A stretch of 64,000 nucleotides of DNA. Source: Pseudomonas promysalinigenes. Its GTDB lineage: Bacteria > Pseudomonadota > Gammaproteobacteria > Pseudomonadales > Pseudomonadaceae. Position 1 is the stretch's first letter. The number at the start of each line of letters is the position of its first letter. Below are positions 9,347-18,959 of the stretch, piece after piece. The stretch covers positions 1,922,001 to 1,986,000 of the forward strand of contig NZ_CP077094.1 of NCBI RefSeq assembly GCF_014269025.2, read 5' to 3'. The notes below the pieces were generated by a model. That model made no database searches. It was not told the origin of the DNA and saw only the letters and a program-made list of their open reading frames with translations. The position numbers and the translations under genes are program-made.

Positions 9347-9508
9347 ATGAACAAGGGTAGCGAAACGCAAAAAGAAACTTCGCAAACCAACACCCAAGGT
9401 GAGCAGGAGCGCGACAACGATGCTCACCGCCCTGATGGGTCCACCGGCACTGCTCATGATTCCACGGCGCAGAAAACGGCTCGAAACAGCGATAGGCTCA
9501 AACGCTAA
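9347..9508 (+). CDS. Small hydrophilic protein, 53 residues
   Basis: An ATG at 9347 follows a strong GAGGAG about five bases upstream and opens 53 codons ending in TAA. The protein is almost wholly polar (many Gln, Glu, Thr, Asp, Arg, Ser; no hydrophobic stretch and no Cys) and should be disordered, like small stress-linked proteins of pseudomonads. I do not recognise a named family. It precedes the cation antiporter by about 100 bases and could be co-transcribed with it. Confidence rests on the ribosome binding site and the biased, protein-like composition. Confidence 0.55.
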   Translation: MNKGSETQKETSQTNTQGEQERDNDAHRPDGSTGTAHDSTAQKTARNSDRLKR

Positions 9509-9609
9509 GCGTGTTGGGTTAATAACTGAGCCCGGCAGGTTTCGCCGCGCGAGATGTGCGGCTTGCGCTTGGAAAATGATTGCATGAATCTCTGAAGGCC
9601 TCTGCTCAG

Positions 9610-10944
9610 ATGACGTTCATTGTCTGGTTCGCCATGCTGGGCGCAGTATTGCTGCTGCTGGCGCTCTCTTCATCGTATTTGCGCTGGGTCCCTGTAACAT
9701 CATCACTGGTGTGTCTGGGACTTGGCATGTTTTTGGGCACCTCCGGGCTGGGCCTGCTTCAGCTTGACCTGAGCGAATCCAGTGGCTGGATGGAGCATCT
9801 CACCGAAGTTGCAGTGTTGTTTTCTCTGTTCTTCAACGGCTTGAAGCTGCGCCTGCCGTTGCGCGACCGCCGATGGTGGAGCGCGTTCTATCTGGCAGGG
9901 CCGGTGATGCTCAGTTGCATCGCGGGTGTGACGCTGTTGCTGCATTACGGCTTTGAACTGGGCTGGGGTGGATCGCTTCTGATTGGGGCGATTCTCGCAC
10001 CCACCGACCCGGTGCTTGCCACCTTGGTGCAGGTCGCCGATGCCCAGGATGGTGATCCGGTGCGTTTCAGCCTCTCTGGTGAGGCTGGGCTCAACGATGG
10101 TGTGGCCTTTCCCTTCGTGATGCTTGGCTTGTTCCTGCAACAGCCATCCGGTCAGCCGTGGTTCAGTGAGTGGTTGGTCAAGGATATGCTCTGGGCCGTG
10201 CCTGCAGGGTTGTTACTTGGCTACTTCATGGGCCGTGGGCTGGGCAAGCTTACCCTGTACTTACGTTTGCGCAACGATGACTGCACCGTATCGCCCAATG
10301 ATTATCTGGCGCTAGCATTGATCGCACTGGCTTACGTGAGCGCCGAGATTATTCAGGCTTATGGTTTTCTTGCGGTGTTCGCGGCAGGTCTGGGTTTACG
10401 CCAGGCCGAAGTTCAGACTTCCAGTAACCCAGAAGACCCAGCGGCCGAGCATCTTGTCCAGCCTGTGGTAGGGCATCAGCATGCGGCGCCGGAGCGTGCG
10501 TTGAAAGGGGATGTGCAAGCGCTCGCTGACTCGCAGGTGGCGGCAGGGATCATGTTGGGTGACATGTTGGCGTTCGGGAGCTTGATCGAGCGAGCAATGG
10601 AGGTGTTTCTTGTCACGATGCTCGGCGTGGTGCTCATCGAACATTGGGACTGGCGAGCAGTGCCGGTCGCCGCTGCGTTGTTTGTGGTAATCCGGCCAGT
10701 GAGTGTCTTGCTGTTCCCGCGGCCAGGTGTGTTGACGCTTCGGCAGCGAGGGCTTTTGGGTTGGTTCGGTATCCGCGGCATCGGGAGCTTCTATTACCTG
10801 TTCTACGCCCTGAATCATGGGCTGCCGCCAGCGCTGGCTGGGCAAAGTATCAACTTGGTTCTCTGCGTGGTGGCCTTGAGTATTCTGGTGCATGGTTTGA
10901 GCGTACAGCCGCTGCTGGCGTGGTACGAAGCCCACAAGCGATAG
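9610..10944 (+). CDS. CPA1-type cation:proton antiporter
   Basis: A 444-residue membrane protein with about 12 hydrophobic helices. Family motifs are APTDPVLATLV, with the transport aspartate of the fifth helix, and GEAGLNDGVAFPFV, with the conserved acidic residue of helix six; RGIGSFYYL comes near the end. It exchanges Na+ or K+ for protons in the inner membrane. A charged loop of about 45 residues in the middle (QTSSNPEDPAAEH onward) separates the two halves. ATG 9610 is preferred over TTG 9580 because the first helix starts right after it and GAAGG lies 11 bases upstream. Confidence 0.85.
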   Translation: MTFIVWFAMLGAVLLLLALSSSYLRWVPVTSSLVCLGLGMFLGTSGLGLLQLDLSESSGWMEHLTEVAVLFSLFFNGLKLRLPLRDRRWWSAFYLAGPVMLSCIAGVTLLLHYGFELGWGGSLLIGAILAPTDPVLATLVQVADAQDGDPVRFSLSGEAGLNDGVAFPFVMLGLFLQQPSGQPWFSEWLVKDMLWAVPAGLLLGYFMGRGLGKLTLYLRLRNDDCTVSPNDYLALALIALAYVSAEIIQAYGFLAVFAAGLGLRQAEVQTSSNPEDPAAEHLVQPVVGHQHAAPERALKGDVQALADSQVAAGIMLGDMLAFGSLIERAMEVFLVTMLGVVLIEHWDWRAVPVAAALFVVIRPVSVLLFPRPGVLTLRQRGLLGWFGIRGIGSFYYLFYALNHGLPPALAGQSINLVLCVVALSILVHGLSVQPLLAWYEAHKR

Positions 10945-11124
10945 AAATCCAAGGCACAAGCGCTCCAGCGGGTGTGAGTGCGAACGCCTGGGTCCGTTGA
11001 TCCAAGGCCTTATCCAGTGCAATGCGGCTTGACGGATTACCGGCTATCTTAGGGAGTGGCAAGCGAACCGCTTTCTTGCTGGGAACGGTTTTGCGCGTTC
11101 CCCGTTGATTGAGTAGGAAATACT

Positions 11125-12666
11125 ATGCAGCAACCCGTGGACGAAACCATCCGAGCGGCCTTGCAGAAGACTCATGCGCGCTTGCACCGTCAACATGAGC
11201 TGGTGGTCGAGTTCGGTGTCATGTCTTTGAAAGTTACAGACTTGGACCAATTGTTGACCCATGCTTGTGAAGTGGTGGCTGAAGGCATGAGCACTCGCTT
11301 CTCCAAAGTGCTGCAACCGGCGGATGAGGACGGCTTTGTTCTGACTCACGGCGTTGGCTGGGATGCTGATGACATCGGGCAAGCGACCGTGGGTGCGGAC
11401 GCGGCAAGCCCTGCCGGTTATGCGTTGGCGACTTATCGGCCAGTGCTCTCGAATCATTTGGGGATGGAAAGTCGCTTTCGCACACCGGATTTGCTGAAGA
11501 AGTATGGGATTGAACGGGCTATAAACGTTCCGATCCGAGGTGTGCTGAGCCCGTTCGGCGTACTCGAAGCAGACAGTAGCAACGGGGATGACTTCGTCGA
11601 AAGCGATCTGGTATTCCTTGAAGGCATCTCCAACGTGATCTCCATGGCTGTCGAACGCATATCGGCAGGCATAGACGCGCCAGTTCCCGATCCTTATTCC
11701 GAAACCATCTTGAATGCGAGCCCAGATTGGGTGGAGATCCTCACCGCGAACGGCGAGATCGAGTTCATGAACGAAGCCGGGCTTAAGTTTATGAATACTG
11801 ACCTGGCCAGCGTCAAAGGCCAGCCTTGGTATGACCTATGGCCCGAGGCTTCGCGATCGATTGCGGGGGAGGCGGTGGCCAAAGTCTGCGCCGGGGAAAC
11901 CGTGCGCTTTGAAGCGAGTTGCCCCATCGCTCCCGATGAACCTAAGTTTTGGGATGTCACCGTTGCGCCGATCCTCGGTCCAGACGGCAAGGTCGAGCGT
12001 GTCATCGCCGTATCACGGGATATCACTGAGCGGCATCTCTACGAAGCACAACTGCTTTCGCTTATTGAGGCTCAGAATAACAGGCAAAGTCGCAGCGACC
12101 TGGTTTTGGAAGAAATACACCATCGAGTCAAAAACAGCCTTCACCTGGTCAATACCTTGCTTTTACTGCAAGCCAACCTGACGCCGGATACGGCGGTGAA
12201 GTTGCAGCTCGAAACCGCCGCAGGGCGCGTGGTTACCATCGCCAGCGTTCACGAGCGCCTTTACCAGGCCGCTGAAGATCAAGATGTGCGCGCCCCTCAG
12301 TACCTTGGCGCTTTGTTGGGTGATCTGGGCAAGGCGTTGGCCGACCGACACATTTCTCTGGATGCGGACGATTTTGTCTTGCCGCCCGAAAGGATGGCCC
12401 CATTGGGATTGGTGATCTCCGAGTTGATCACCAATGCGCTCAAATATGGCAAGGGTTCGATCGAGGTCATCGTCAAGCATATGGGTGGCGATGCATTACT
12501 CACCGTACGCGATGAGGGGGACGGCTTTCCTGATCATTACCCCAAGCCCACGGGAACAGGGCTTGGTATGCGTCTGGTCAAGAGCTATTCAGGGTATGGC
12601 GGTGCGGCGGTGGCAGTTGATCGCCAGGATGACAAAAGCTGTGTTCATGTGCGTTTCAAGCTTTAG
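11125..12666 (+). CDS. GAF-PAS sensor histidine kinase (HisKA_2/HWE class)
   Basis: A 513-residue soluble kinase. A GAF domain spans about 25-180, a PAS domain with PAC end about 190-310 (DRVIAVSRDITERH-like close) and the dimerisation/phosphoacceptor part carries HHRVKN at 332-337. The ATPase domain follows, with ELITNALKYG as N box and DEGDGFP and GTGLGMRLV as G boxes. There is no membrane segment, so it senses a cytoplasmic signal. No response regulator is adjacent, so the partner is encoded elsewhere. The ATG follows AGGAAA by about seven bases. The GAF domain lacks an obvious bilin cysteine motif, so phytochrome function is unlikely. Confidence 0.85.
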   Translation: MQQPVDETIRAALQKTHARLHRQHELVVEFGVMSLKVTDLDQLLTHACEVVAEGMSTRFSKVLQPADEDGFVLTHGVGWDADDIGQATVGADAASPAGYALATYRPVLSNHLGMESRFRTPDLLKKYGIERAINVPIRGVLSPFGVLEADSSNGDDFVESDLVFLEGISNVISMAVERISAGIDAPVPDPYSETILNASPDWVEILTANGEIEFMNEAGLKFMNTDLASVKGQPWYDLWPEASRSIAGEAVAKVCAGETVRFEASCPIAPDEPKFWDVTVAPILGPDGKVERVIAVSRDITERHLYEAQLLSLIEAQNNRQSRSDLVLEEIHHRVKNSLHLVNTLLLLQANLTPDTAVKLQLETAAGRVVTIASVHERLYQAAEDQDVRAPQYLGALLGDLGKALADRHISLDADDFVLPPERMAPLGLVISELITNALKYGKGSIEVIVKHMGGDALLTVRDEGDGFPDHYPKPTGTGLGMRLVKSYSGYGGAAVAVDRQDDKSCVHVRFKL

Positions 12667-12814
12667 TTGGCTGCGGCGCACCCTTTGATCGCCAACTTGG
12701 CCACCGCTTCGCTTTCTAAAAAGCACTTGAAATCGCGACTCTACGGCCTCTCATGGGCATAGGCGACTTGTGTTTTTTCGATTTGAATCTCCTTAAGCCT
12801 TACAAGGTGAATCT

Positions 12815-13135
12815 GTGTACCCCAAGACCCCCGATGGGCGCTACTTCGTGGTAAAAGGGCGGCTCTGGCGCTGCACCAATCCCAGCCTGAGTGAGACAGA
12901 GCGGCAACGCCTCGTACATGACTTAATGGATGCTCGCCGTGATGTCAAAAATGCCAAGCGCGCAGGTGACGAAGGCATGCTGGCGTCTGCACGGTCGCGA
13001 GTGAACGCCGCCAAAGTCGGCCTGGGCGAGAGGGGGGCGGTTTGGTGGGGCGACGGCAGCCCGGATTACAATCGCAAGCTGGCTGAATCTACCCCATATG
13101 CAGACTGGTACCAGTCGTTGAACCATGCCCAGTAG
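12815..13135 (+). CDS. Conserved small protein of unknown function
   Basis: A 106-residue protein starting with GTG; AAGGTGA lies just upstream. The beginning (YPKTPDGRYFVVKGRLWRC) and the helical, Arg-rich middle (VHDLMDARRDVKNAKRAGD) look like a conserved family that I recall as an unnamed protein in many proteobacteria. No signal peptide, membrane segment or catalytic motif is seen. It stands alone between the kinase and a convergent gene, and a long hairpin follows its stop codon. Confidence 0.7.
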   Translation: MYPKTPDGRYFVVKGRLWRCTNPSLSETERQRLVHDLMDARRDVKNAKRAGDEGMLASARSRVNAAKVGLGERGAVWWGDGSPDYNRKLAESTPYADWYQSLNHAQ

Positions 13136-13148
13136 GGGCAAGCCAGCC

Positions 13149-13202
13149 CTTGAACACCGGTTATGGACCGAGCCTCGGGCGCGGGAGCCGTCCATAACCG
13201 TG
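13149..13202. terminator. Long inverted repeat between convergent genes
   Basis: GGTTATGGAC (13159-13168) pairs perfectly with GTCCATAACC (13190-13199), and the G+C-rich loop can itself pair. It lies between the stops of two convergent genes at 13135 and 13212. There is no T-tract, so it may act as a two-way attenuator or an RNA-stabilising hairpin instead of a classic terminator. Confidence 0.6.
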
Positions 13203-13211
13203 TGCCGAGTG

Positions 13212-13667
13212 TCAGTGTTTTCCGTGGCCGGCGCGGGCAATAACCAATCCTGCCAAGAACCCAAGCGCCGCCGCACCGAGTACCACCCACTTGCCGGCCG
13301 TAGGTGCCCTGACACACTTCGGTTTATCGACCGCAGCGTGCTTTGAATCAGAGGCAATTGGCTTGTCGAGTGGCATTATCAGCTCGTCGGGCTCGACCAA
13401 TGAGAGTCCAAGCGCGGTACCATCGACCAGGGTCAATGTCAGCCCCTCGACTGTCCCTGCCTCCCTGTTTGGAAACACCGGTTCACCTTCGGCATCCAGG
13501 CTGTCGTAGATGAAGCGCGTACCCTCCAGCCATCCAACGGCGGTGAGAAGCTCGGGGCCTAGATAATACTTTCCATCTTGGAAAAAGCCTGGAAACTGAT
13601 GGGCGCGCTCAACGTTATCGACGCGGTAACGCTCACCCGGTTTCATGCCTGTAGCTGGATCGATCAT
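13212..13667 (-). CDS. C-tail-anchored protein of unknown function
   Basis: A 151-residue protein. The start MIDPATGMKPGERY at 13667 has AGGGGAG about four bases upstream; the longer frame to 13748 is not supported. Residues 1-110 are soluble (KYYLGPELLTAVGWLEGTRFI, EPVFPNREAG), then a basic linker leads to one membrane helix (WVVLGAAALGFLAGLVIA) right at the C-terminus. I do not recognise the family. The layout suggests a tail-anchored cytoplasmic domain. It is convergent with the gene at 12815. Confidence 0.65.
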   Translation of the reverse strand: MIDPATGMKPGERYRVDNVERAHQFPGFFQDGKYYLGPELLTAVGWLEGTRFIYDSLDAEGEPVFPNREAGTVEGLTLTLVDGTALGLSLVEPDELIMPLDKPIASDSKHAAVDKPKCVRAPTAGKWVVLGAAALGFLAGLVIARAGHGKH

Positions 13668-14034
13668 GTTCTCTCCCCTGTGATTCGAGCCTTGGGTTGT
13701 CAGTCGTTGCTGCGCTCGGTATGCAGAGGAAGCCATGAGCAGCAGCAAAGTTCAGCCCAATTAGTCCGGCGGTCATCATCCCCACCTCTGAGCCCGCAGC
13801 TACACGGGCTCAGGCGCGCAGAACAATATAATTCGCAGCGCTTGGGCCTACTATGAAGCCGATTCGCTTTGTGCAAAAAAGGCCCCCATGCAACTCGCCG
13901 GCTTCGCAGCCCAGATTTCAGCTTTGAGACTCGTCTTATGTCAGCGCCGCGCCTCGAAAGCGATAGTAGCGCCACCCTGCTAATCAACGCGGATGTCAGC
14001 AGGGGCTCTATCACTCCAATAAGCGAGGCCTCTC
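13668..14034. other. Upstream region of the fimbrial operon
   Basis: These 367 bases separate a minus-strand gene from the first fimbrial gene. No gene is supported. A short A-run followed by a C-run is present at 13875-13889. I cannot pick out a promoter with confidence. The last bases carry a GAGG ribosome binding site before ATG 14035. Regulator sites for the RcsB-like protein would be expected here. Confidence 0.4.
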
Positions 14035-14616
14035 ATGTTTGTACGTTCTATCAAATATCCCGCAATATCCTGCGCCGCTCTTTTGGCATCTTTCATGATG
14101 ACTGCTGTGCATGCAGCAGATGGCCAGATTGAATTCACCGGTGTAGTCAACGACAACGCCTGCACCATCAACAGCCAAAGCGTTACCCAGGCTGTCGATA
14201 TGGGCCAAGTGCGTATCGCGGACTTCCCCAACACTGTCGGTGCACTGTCCACTGTAGAAGCCACGCCGTTCAGCATTTCGCTGGAAAACTGCAGCGGGCC
14301 GACCATGAAGAACGCCACCGTGAAGTTCAGCGGCCAGCCTGCCGCAACGGATGCGACTGTGCTTGGCATGGTCGGCAGCAATCAAGTATCGGGCCTGGGT
14401 ATCCAGATCGCCGACGCTCGCACTGGCGCCAAACTGCCGCTTAACACTGAAAGCACTGCTTACACCCTGCGCCCCTCCAATAACACGTTCGATTTCACCG
14501 CGTCGTATGTTCGTCTTGTTGCAGACACAGTGGGCACCGATGGCGATGTGACCGCACGTGGCATCGGTACTGGTCGTGTCAATGCCGTGGCGACTTTCGA
14601 TATCACCTATCGATAA
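14035..14616 (+). CDS. Fimbrial major-subunit candidate (FimA/CupX1-like)
   Basis: A 193-residue type 1 fimbrial subunit. A signal peptide ends at VHAA, followed by GQIEFTGVVNDNACTI, the donor strand and first half of the pilin disulfide (NAC...ENC). The protein ends in the classic ATFDITYR beta strand used for chaperone binding. It is assembled outside the cell by chaperone and usher. It is first in the operon and the longest single-domain subunit, so it is the best candidate for the shaft subunit. The gene to its right is the chaperone. Confidence 0.88.
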   Translation: MFVRSIKYPAISCAALLASFMMTAVHAADGQIEFTGVVNDNACTINSQSVTQAVDMGQVRIADFPNTVGALSTVEATPFSISLENCSGPTMKNATVKFSGQPAATDATVLGMVGSNQVSGLGIQIADARTGAKLPLNTESTAYTLRPSNNTFDFTASYVRLVADTVGTDGDVTARGIGTGRVNAVATFDITYR

Positions 14617-14677
14617 GTCTTGGTTGGTACCAGGGCCTCGCACTGGCGAGCGCTCTGGTACGAAGGAGCGCAAGCAC

Positions 14678-15379
14678 ATGAAACGCAAGTTGTTGAGGCT
14701 GGCCTCGGTGGTCTTCTGCCTGTCCAGCACGCTGGCACACGCCGGTGTGAACGTAGGCGCCACCCGCGTCATTTATCAAGGCAAAGACAAGGAAGCCAAT
14801 CTGTCGGTCACCAATACAGTGGATGACCGTATCCCTTATCTCATCCAGTCATGGGTCAGTGAGTATGGTACGGACGAAGCGACCGAGAAGTTTATCGTAA
14901 CGCCACCGTTATTCCGCCTGGATCCGGGCAGCCAGAACATGCTGAGAATCATGGCTGTACAGACCAAGCAATTACCGACCGACAGGGAAAGTTTATTCGC
15001 GGTCAACGTCAAAGCGATCCCGGCCAAGAGTAATGATCCGGGCAGGGAAAATGTTCTACAGATCGCGATCAAGACCAGTATCAAGATGTTTTATCGCCCG
15101 GAGGGTCTACCTGGCAACTTGATCGATGCCGCCAAAGGCATGGTCTGGTCTTCGCACAATGGCCAACTTTTATTCGAGAACCCGTCGCGCTACCACCTCG
15201 TCGTCAGCAAGTTGGTGATTAACGGTCAAGAACAAAAAGGGCTGCCGGATGTAATTACGCCCGGTCAGCGCGGCACTGCAACTATCAAAGCGAAACCAGG
15301 TGACAGCTTGACCATGAGTTACATCAATGAATACGGCAGTGCAGTCGAGGCTTCGGCCGTAACACTGGCTTCGCAGTAA
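14678..15379 (+). CDS. Periplasmic fimbrial chaperone (PapD/FimC family)
   Basis: A 233-residue protein with signal peptide (cleavage after LAHA) and two immunoglobulin-like domains. GATRVIYQG carries the conserved Arg near the start of strand A1 and QIAIKTSIKMFYRP the conserved Lys and the F1-G1 end. These two residues bind the subunit C-terminus. ATG 14678 has AGGAG nine bases upstream. It folds the subunits encoded around it and delivers them to the usher, whose gene starts 24 bases downstream. Confidence 0.9.
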   Translation: MKRKLLRLASVVFCLSSTLAHAGVNVGATRVIYQGKDKEANLSVTNTVDDRIPYLIQSWVSEYGTDEATEKFIVTPPLFRLDPGSQNMLRIMAVQTKQLPTDRESLFAVNVKAIPAKSNDPGRENVLQIAIKTSIKMFYRPEGLPGNLIDAAKGMVWSSHNGQLLFENPSRYHLVVSKLVINGQEQKGLPDVITPGQRGTATIKAKPGDSLTMSYINEYGSAVEASAVTLASQ

Positions 15380-15403
15380 AAAGCCCATTCCAAGGAGTCC
15401 GAC

Positions 15404-18016
15404 ATGCGAAAAGGGCGCACGAACAATTGGCTGCGCCGTATTCCTATTGTGCGCATGTCTGCTTTCACTTTCACTTTCTACACCTGCAGCGTGCAGGCTG
15501 AGTTCAGTTTCGACCCAAGCTTCCTGGAAATTGGTGGCGGCCGCGGCGGCGATGCGGTAGCGGCTCAAGTCAGTGCGCTCAGTGAAGGGCAGCTACCTGG
15601 GGTGTACAAGATTGGGCTTACCGTCAATGGCAAGGCAATTGATGAGCGTGAGGTTCGATTCATTCGGGAGCCTTCCGATCAGCCGAAAACCATGACTGGG
15701 CTGTTTCCGTGTTTTTCCATCGAGTCGCTCAAGGAGCTGGGCGTCGATGCCGAGCGGCTGGCCAAGGCCTCGCTGTACGAGGCGCAATGCGTGGCCTTCA
15801 GCGGTTCTTTGGCAGGTGTGACGTATAACTACGTCTTCGGCAAACAACAACTCGATATCCAGGTCCCTCAAGCTTTCATCGGCGAGGTGCCACTGGAGGT
15901 CCGTCGCCGACACTGGTCTGACGGCGAGCGTGTGGCTTTCGCCAACTATTCCTTGAGCGCAAGTCATCAGGAAACCACCAGGAGCCGACAAGAGTCGCAA
16001 TTTGGCAGCGTTCAAAGCGGTATCAATGCCGGCGCCTGGCGTTTCAGAAACTTTTCGACCTATCAGAAAAACGGCGCCACCAGCGGTGAATGGAAATCGG
16101 TCGACACCTACGTCCAGCGTGCGCTCGGCGATACCATGGCCATCGCGACCGTGGGTGATGGCAGCACCAGCAGCGACTTGTTCGATACCATCTCTTACCG
16201 CGGCGTCAGTGTGGCCACGGACTTGGACATGCTGCCTGATAGCGCCAGGAACTTCGCGCCGGTCATTCGTGGGATCGCCAACGGCCGCTCCCTGGTCACC
16301 TTGCGTCAGCGTGGCTATGTCATCAGCGAACAATGGGTGCCGTCTGGCCCGTTCGCGCTGCGCAACTTGTATTCCACACCCAGCAACGGTGATATCGAAG
16401 TCACCGTCGAAGGGCCCAATGGTGATCGCCAGGTTTATACGCAATCGTTCTCGTCCGTACCCTACATGCTGCGTGAAGGGCAGCACAGCTACGAGCTGAC
16501 GCTCGGCCAGTACCGCTCTGCCAGCACCTCGACGGACCTGCCCAAACCCATGTTCGCCCAGGCCAGCTACCGCAGAGGCATTGCCAGTGGCACCACGCTG
16601 CTGGCCGGCAGTATCGTCAGTGCCGACTATCACTCGGCATTGTTTGGTGTGGCGCAGGATATCGAAGGCTTCGGGGCCGTGTCGGTGGATGTCACCCACG
16701 CGGTCACCCAAGGGCTCAAGGACAAGCCTGCAACGGGGCAGTCCTATCGTTTTCGCTACTCTAAATCCATCGAAACGACCGACACCAACTTCAGCCTGCT
16801 GGGCTACCGCTACTCAACGGCGGGCTACTACAGCTTCAACGAGGCAGTGAACCTGCGGGCCACTACTGCCGGCATCCGCTATGACGATGATCTGCTGGGC
16901 AGCGCGCTAGTGGCCTCGGATTACTTTGCCGGCCATATGAAAAGTGCGTTCACCGCCAACGTATCCCAGCAGTTCAGCACTTACGGCAGCCTGTTCGCCA
17001 ACGTCAGCAAGACGCGTTACTGGAACCAGGCAAAAAGTTCGACATCCGTGCAACTGGGTTACAACTTCAGCGTGGGCAGCGCTTCCTACACATTAGGGCT
17101 GGCGCAGACCAGCGGAGCAGGGCAGTCGGTGAAAAGTATCTCACTGGGTGTCAGCCTGCCTTTGGGGGGCGTGAGTTCATCGCGACGAGTTAGCGCGGGC
17201 GCAAGCCATGACTCGCTGGGCAATGCCAGCAATAACATCAATATGTCGGATTCGGTGCTGGAAGATAACGCGTTGACTTACAACGTAGGGTTGAACCAGC
17301 GCAAACAACAAGGTGATCAGCTGACCGGAGCCTCGCTGGCCGCACGCTACAGTGCGGCCAACGCGGTGTGGCACGGTTCATATACCTCCGATCAGAACGT
17401 CACACAACTCGATTACGGCGTGGAGGGGGGGCTGGTTGCAACTAGCGACAGCTTCATGTTTACCCAGCCGTTGGGTGAAACCAACATCATCGTCTCGACA
17501 CCCGGCGCCGAAGGGGTGGGTATTCGCGCCAGAAGAGGCGTGCGCACCAACAGCTCGGGCTATACGGTGTTGCCATCGGCCCAGCCTTACCGGTCTAACA
17601 AAGTGTCGCTCAACACCGACACGCTGTCGGACACGACCGACATCAGTAACTTGGTCCAGGACGTTGTACCGACTCGCGGTGCCTTCGTGATTGCCAACTT
17701 CGAGACACGGAATGGCAGGCGCTTGTTGATCAAGTTGGCAACGCCTGAGGGCGCGTTGGCGCCATTCGCCTCGCAAGCAAACCTCTATGACCAGGACGGC
17801 ACACTTATCAGTTCGGCGATGGTTGCGGATAACGGACGAGTGTTCATGACGGGCGTGCCCGAGCACTCGACGCTCACCGTGGATGTGGATGGAAAAACCT
17901 GGTGTCGGGCAACGGTCGATCTGAATGATTTCGCACTTAAGGGCGAGGGTGTTGAGCAAATAACTATGCGCTGCCCTGGCGGCTCTGAAACGGCAGCGAG
18001 AGGAAACGAATCATGA
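15404..18016 (+). CDS. Outer-membrane fimbrial usher (FimD/PapC family)
   Basis: An 870-residue usher with N-terminal export signal, the N-terminal domain starting FSFDPSFLEIGG, a long beta-barrel with plug (RGVSVATDLDMLPDS, RSLVTLRQRGYVI) and two C-terminal domains (PTRGAFVIANFETRNG, then GKTWCRATVDL). It forms the outer-membrane pore that assembles the fimbria. Its length is usual for the family and the frame is intact. An AAGGAG precedes the ATG. Its stop overlaps the start of the next gene as ATGA, so tip-protein translation is coupled. Confidence 0.93.
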   Translation: MRKGRTNNWLRRIPIVRMSAFTFTFYTCSVQAEFSFDPSFLEIGGGRGGDAVAAQVSALSEGQLPGVYKIGLTVNGKAIDEREVRFIREPSDQPKTMTGLFPCFSIESLKELGVDAERLAKASLYEAQCVAFSGSLAGVTYNYVFGKQQLDIQVPQAFIGEVPLEVRRRHWSDGERVAFANYSLSASHQETTRSRQESQFGSVQSGINAGAWRFRNFSTYQKNGATSGEWKSVDTYVQRALGDTMAIATVGDGSTSSDLFDTISYRGVSVATDLDMLPDSARNFAPVIRGIANGRSLVTLRQRGYVISEQWVPSGPFALRNLYSTPSNGDIEVTVEGPNGDRQVYTQSFSSVPYMLREGQHSYELTLGQYRSASTSTDLPKPMFAQASYRRGIASGTTLLAGSIVSADYHSALFGVAQDIEGFGAVSVDVTHAVTQGLKDKPATGQSYRFRYSKSIETTDTNFSLLGYRYSTAGYYSFNEAVNLRATTAGIRYDDDLLGSALVASDYFAGHMKSAFTANVSQQFSTYGSLFANVSKTRYWNQAKSSTSVQLGYNFSVGSASYTLGLAQTSGAGQSVKSISLGVSLPLGGVSSSRRVSAGASHDSLGNASNNINMSDSVLEDNALTYNVGLNQRKQQGDQLTGASLAARYSAANAVWHGSYTSDQNVTQLDYGVEGGLVATSDSFMFTQPLGETNIIVSTPGAEGVGIRARRGVRTNSSGYTVLPSAQPYRSNKVSLNTDTLSDTTDISNLVQDVVPTRGAFVIANFETRNGRRLLIKLATPEGALAPFASQANLYDQDGTLISSAMVADNGRVFMTGVPEHSTLTVDVDGKTWCRATVDLNDFALKGEGVEQITMRCPGGSETAARGNES

Positions 18017-18942
18017 GTTACCGTGGCATCAAAATGATCTTGCCGGATACCCGCCACACACTGGGCATGCTAGTGCTGGCCTGCTTAGCGGTTTTGTTCT
18101 CTGCCCCCGCTCAGGCATTCATCGAAAATAACGTGCAATGCACCCGCCCCGCTGGTGCGCCTGGCTTTCAGGACTTAGGCGCCGTTAGCCCGGGACAGGA
18201 TATTTCGTTTGTCATTCTGTTGGACTGTAAGGTCCTCAGGCGATATCCGATAGGCCTGAACCTCAGCTACACCTCAGGCTATACCCAAAGTCCAGTGGGA
18301 CCGAAGTTCGAGGTGGGTTCTAATGGTAGACGCGTGAGCGAGGGGGGAATGGGGACTACTGCAGGCGTCTGTTTGCCTGTCACCTGCACAGCTCTGCCAG
18401 TAGGTTACCGTTTCCAGACCGTGGTCGTGTTTAAGGGTGTGGCAGGAACCAAACCTGGAAAATATGTATTCATATATGGATTATTCGCCACATCCTTGGG
18501 TTGGGAAAATTATTCGGACAGTATTACCGCAGGCGTAATGTTCTACACGGTCGAGAATCCCGCCTGTAGCCTGGTTTCATCCGATGCTGCAAATCTTCAA
18601 TTTGGCACGCTGTCCAGCGCCGATTTTTCTGCGGCAAGTCAAACGGCTTATATCGATCTTTCCTGTAAGTCTGCCACTCAGGCTACGGTGAAGCTCACGC
18701 CCACGCAGAGCGTTGTCGACAATGCAGCGGGTATTTCAGCAACTACCTTGGCCGGATTGTCCATGGTCAGCAATTGGGCAGATACCGGCGCCGCGGTGAA
18801 TTTCAGTACTACCCGATCCCTGAGCTTCAAAGCTGGCAGCAACACGCTAGGCGTGCGCTTTCAACCAAGATTGAATAGCCCAAGCGTACAGCCAGTTGGC
18901 AGCTTTAACAGTCAGTACACGTTGACCATCACCTACCTCTGA
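18013..18942 (+). CDS. Two-domain fimbrial tip protein or adhesin
   Basis: A 309-residue secreted protein (signal peptide ending APAQA). The N-terminal part (about 35-180) is Cys-rich (NVQCTRP, LLDCKV, GVCLPVTC) and unlike pilin. The C-terminal part (about 185-309) is a pilin domain with PACSLVSS, the paired DLSCKS and the closing YTLTITYL strand. This lectin-plus-pilin layout is that of tip adhesins. The position just after the usher and the ATGA overlap fit that role. The ligand is unknown. Confidence 0.8.
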   Translation: MSYRGIKMILPDTRHTLGMLVLACLAVLFSAPAQAFIENNVQCTRPAGAPGFQDLGAVSPGQDISFVILLDCKVLRRYPIGLNLSYTSGYTQSPVGPKFEVGSNGRRVSEGGMGTTAGVCLPVTCTALPVGYRFQTVVVFKGVAGTKPGKYVFIYGLFATSLGWENYSDSITAGVMFYTVENPACSLVSSDAANLQFGTLSSADFSAASQTAYIDLSCKSATQATVKLTPTQSVVDNAAGISATTLAGLSMVSNWADTGAAVNFSTTRSLSFKAGSNTLGVRFQPRLNSPSVQPVGSFNSQYTLTITYL

Positions 18943-18959
18943 TGCTGAGGGATACAACT

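Noticed and set aside
11125..12666. Bacteriophytochrome or LOV photoreceptor
   Set aside because: The GAF-PAS kinase has no bilin-lyase cysteine context and no LOV core motif (GxNCRFLQ), so a light-sensing role is not supported.
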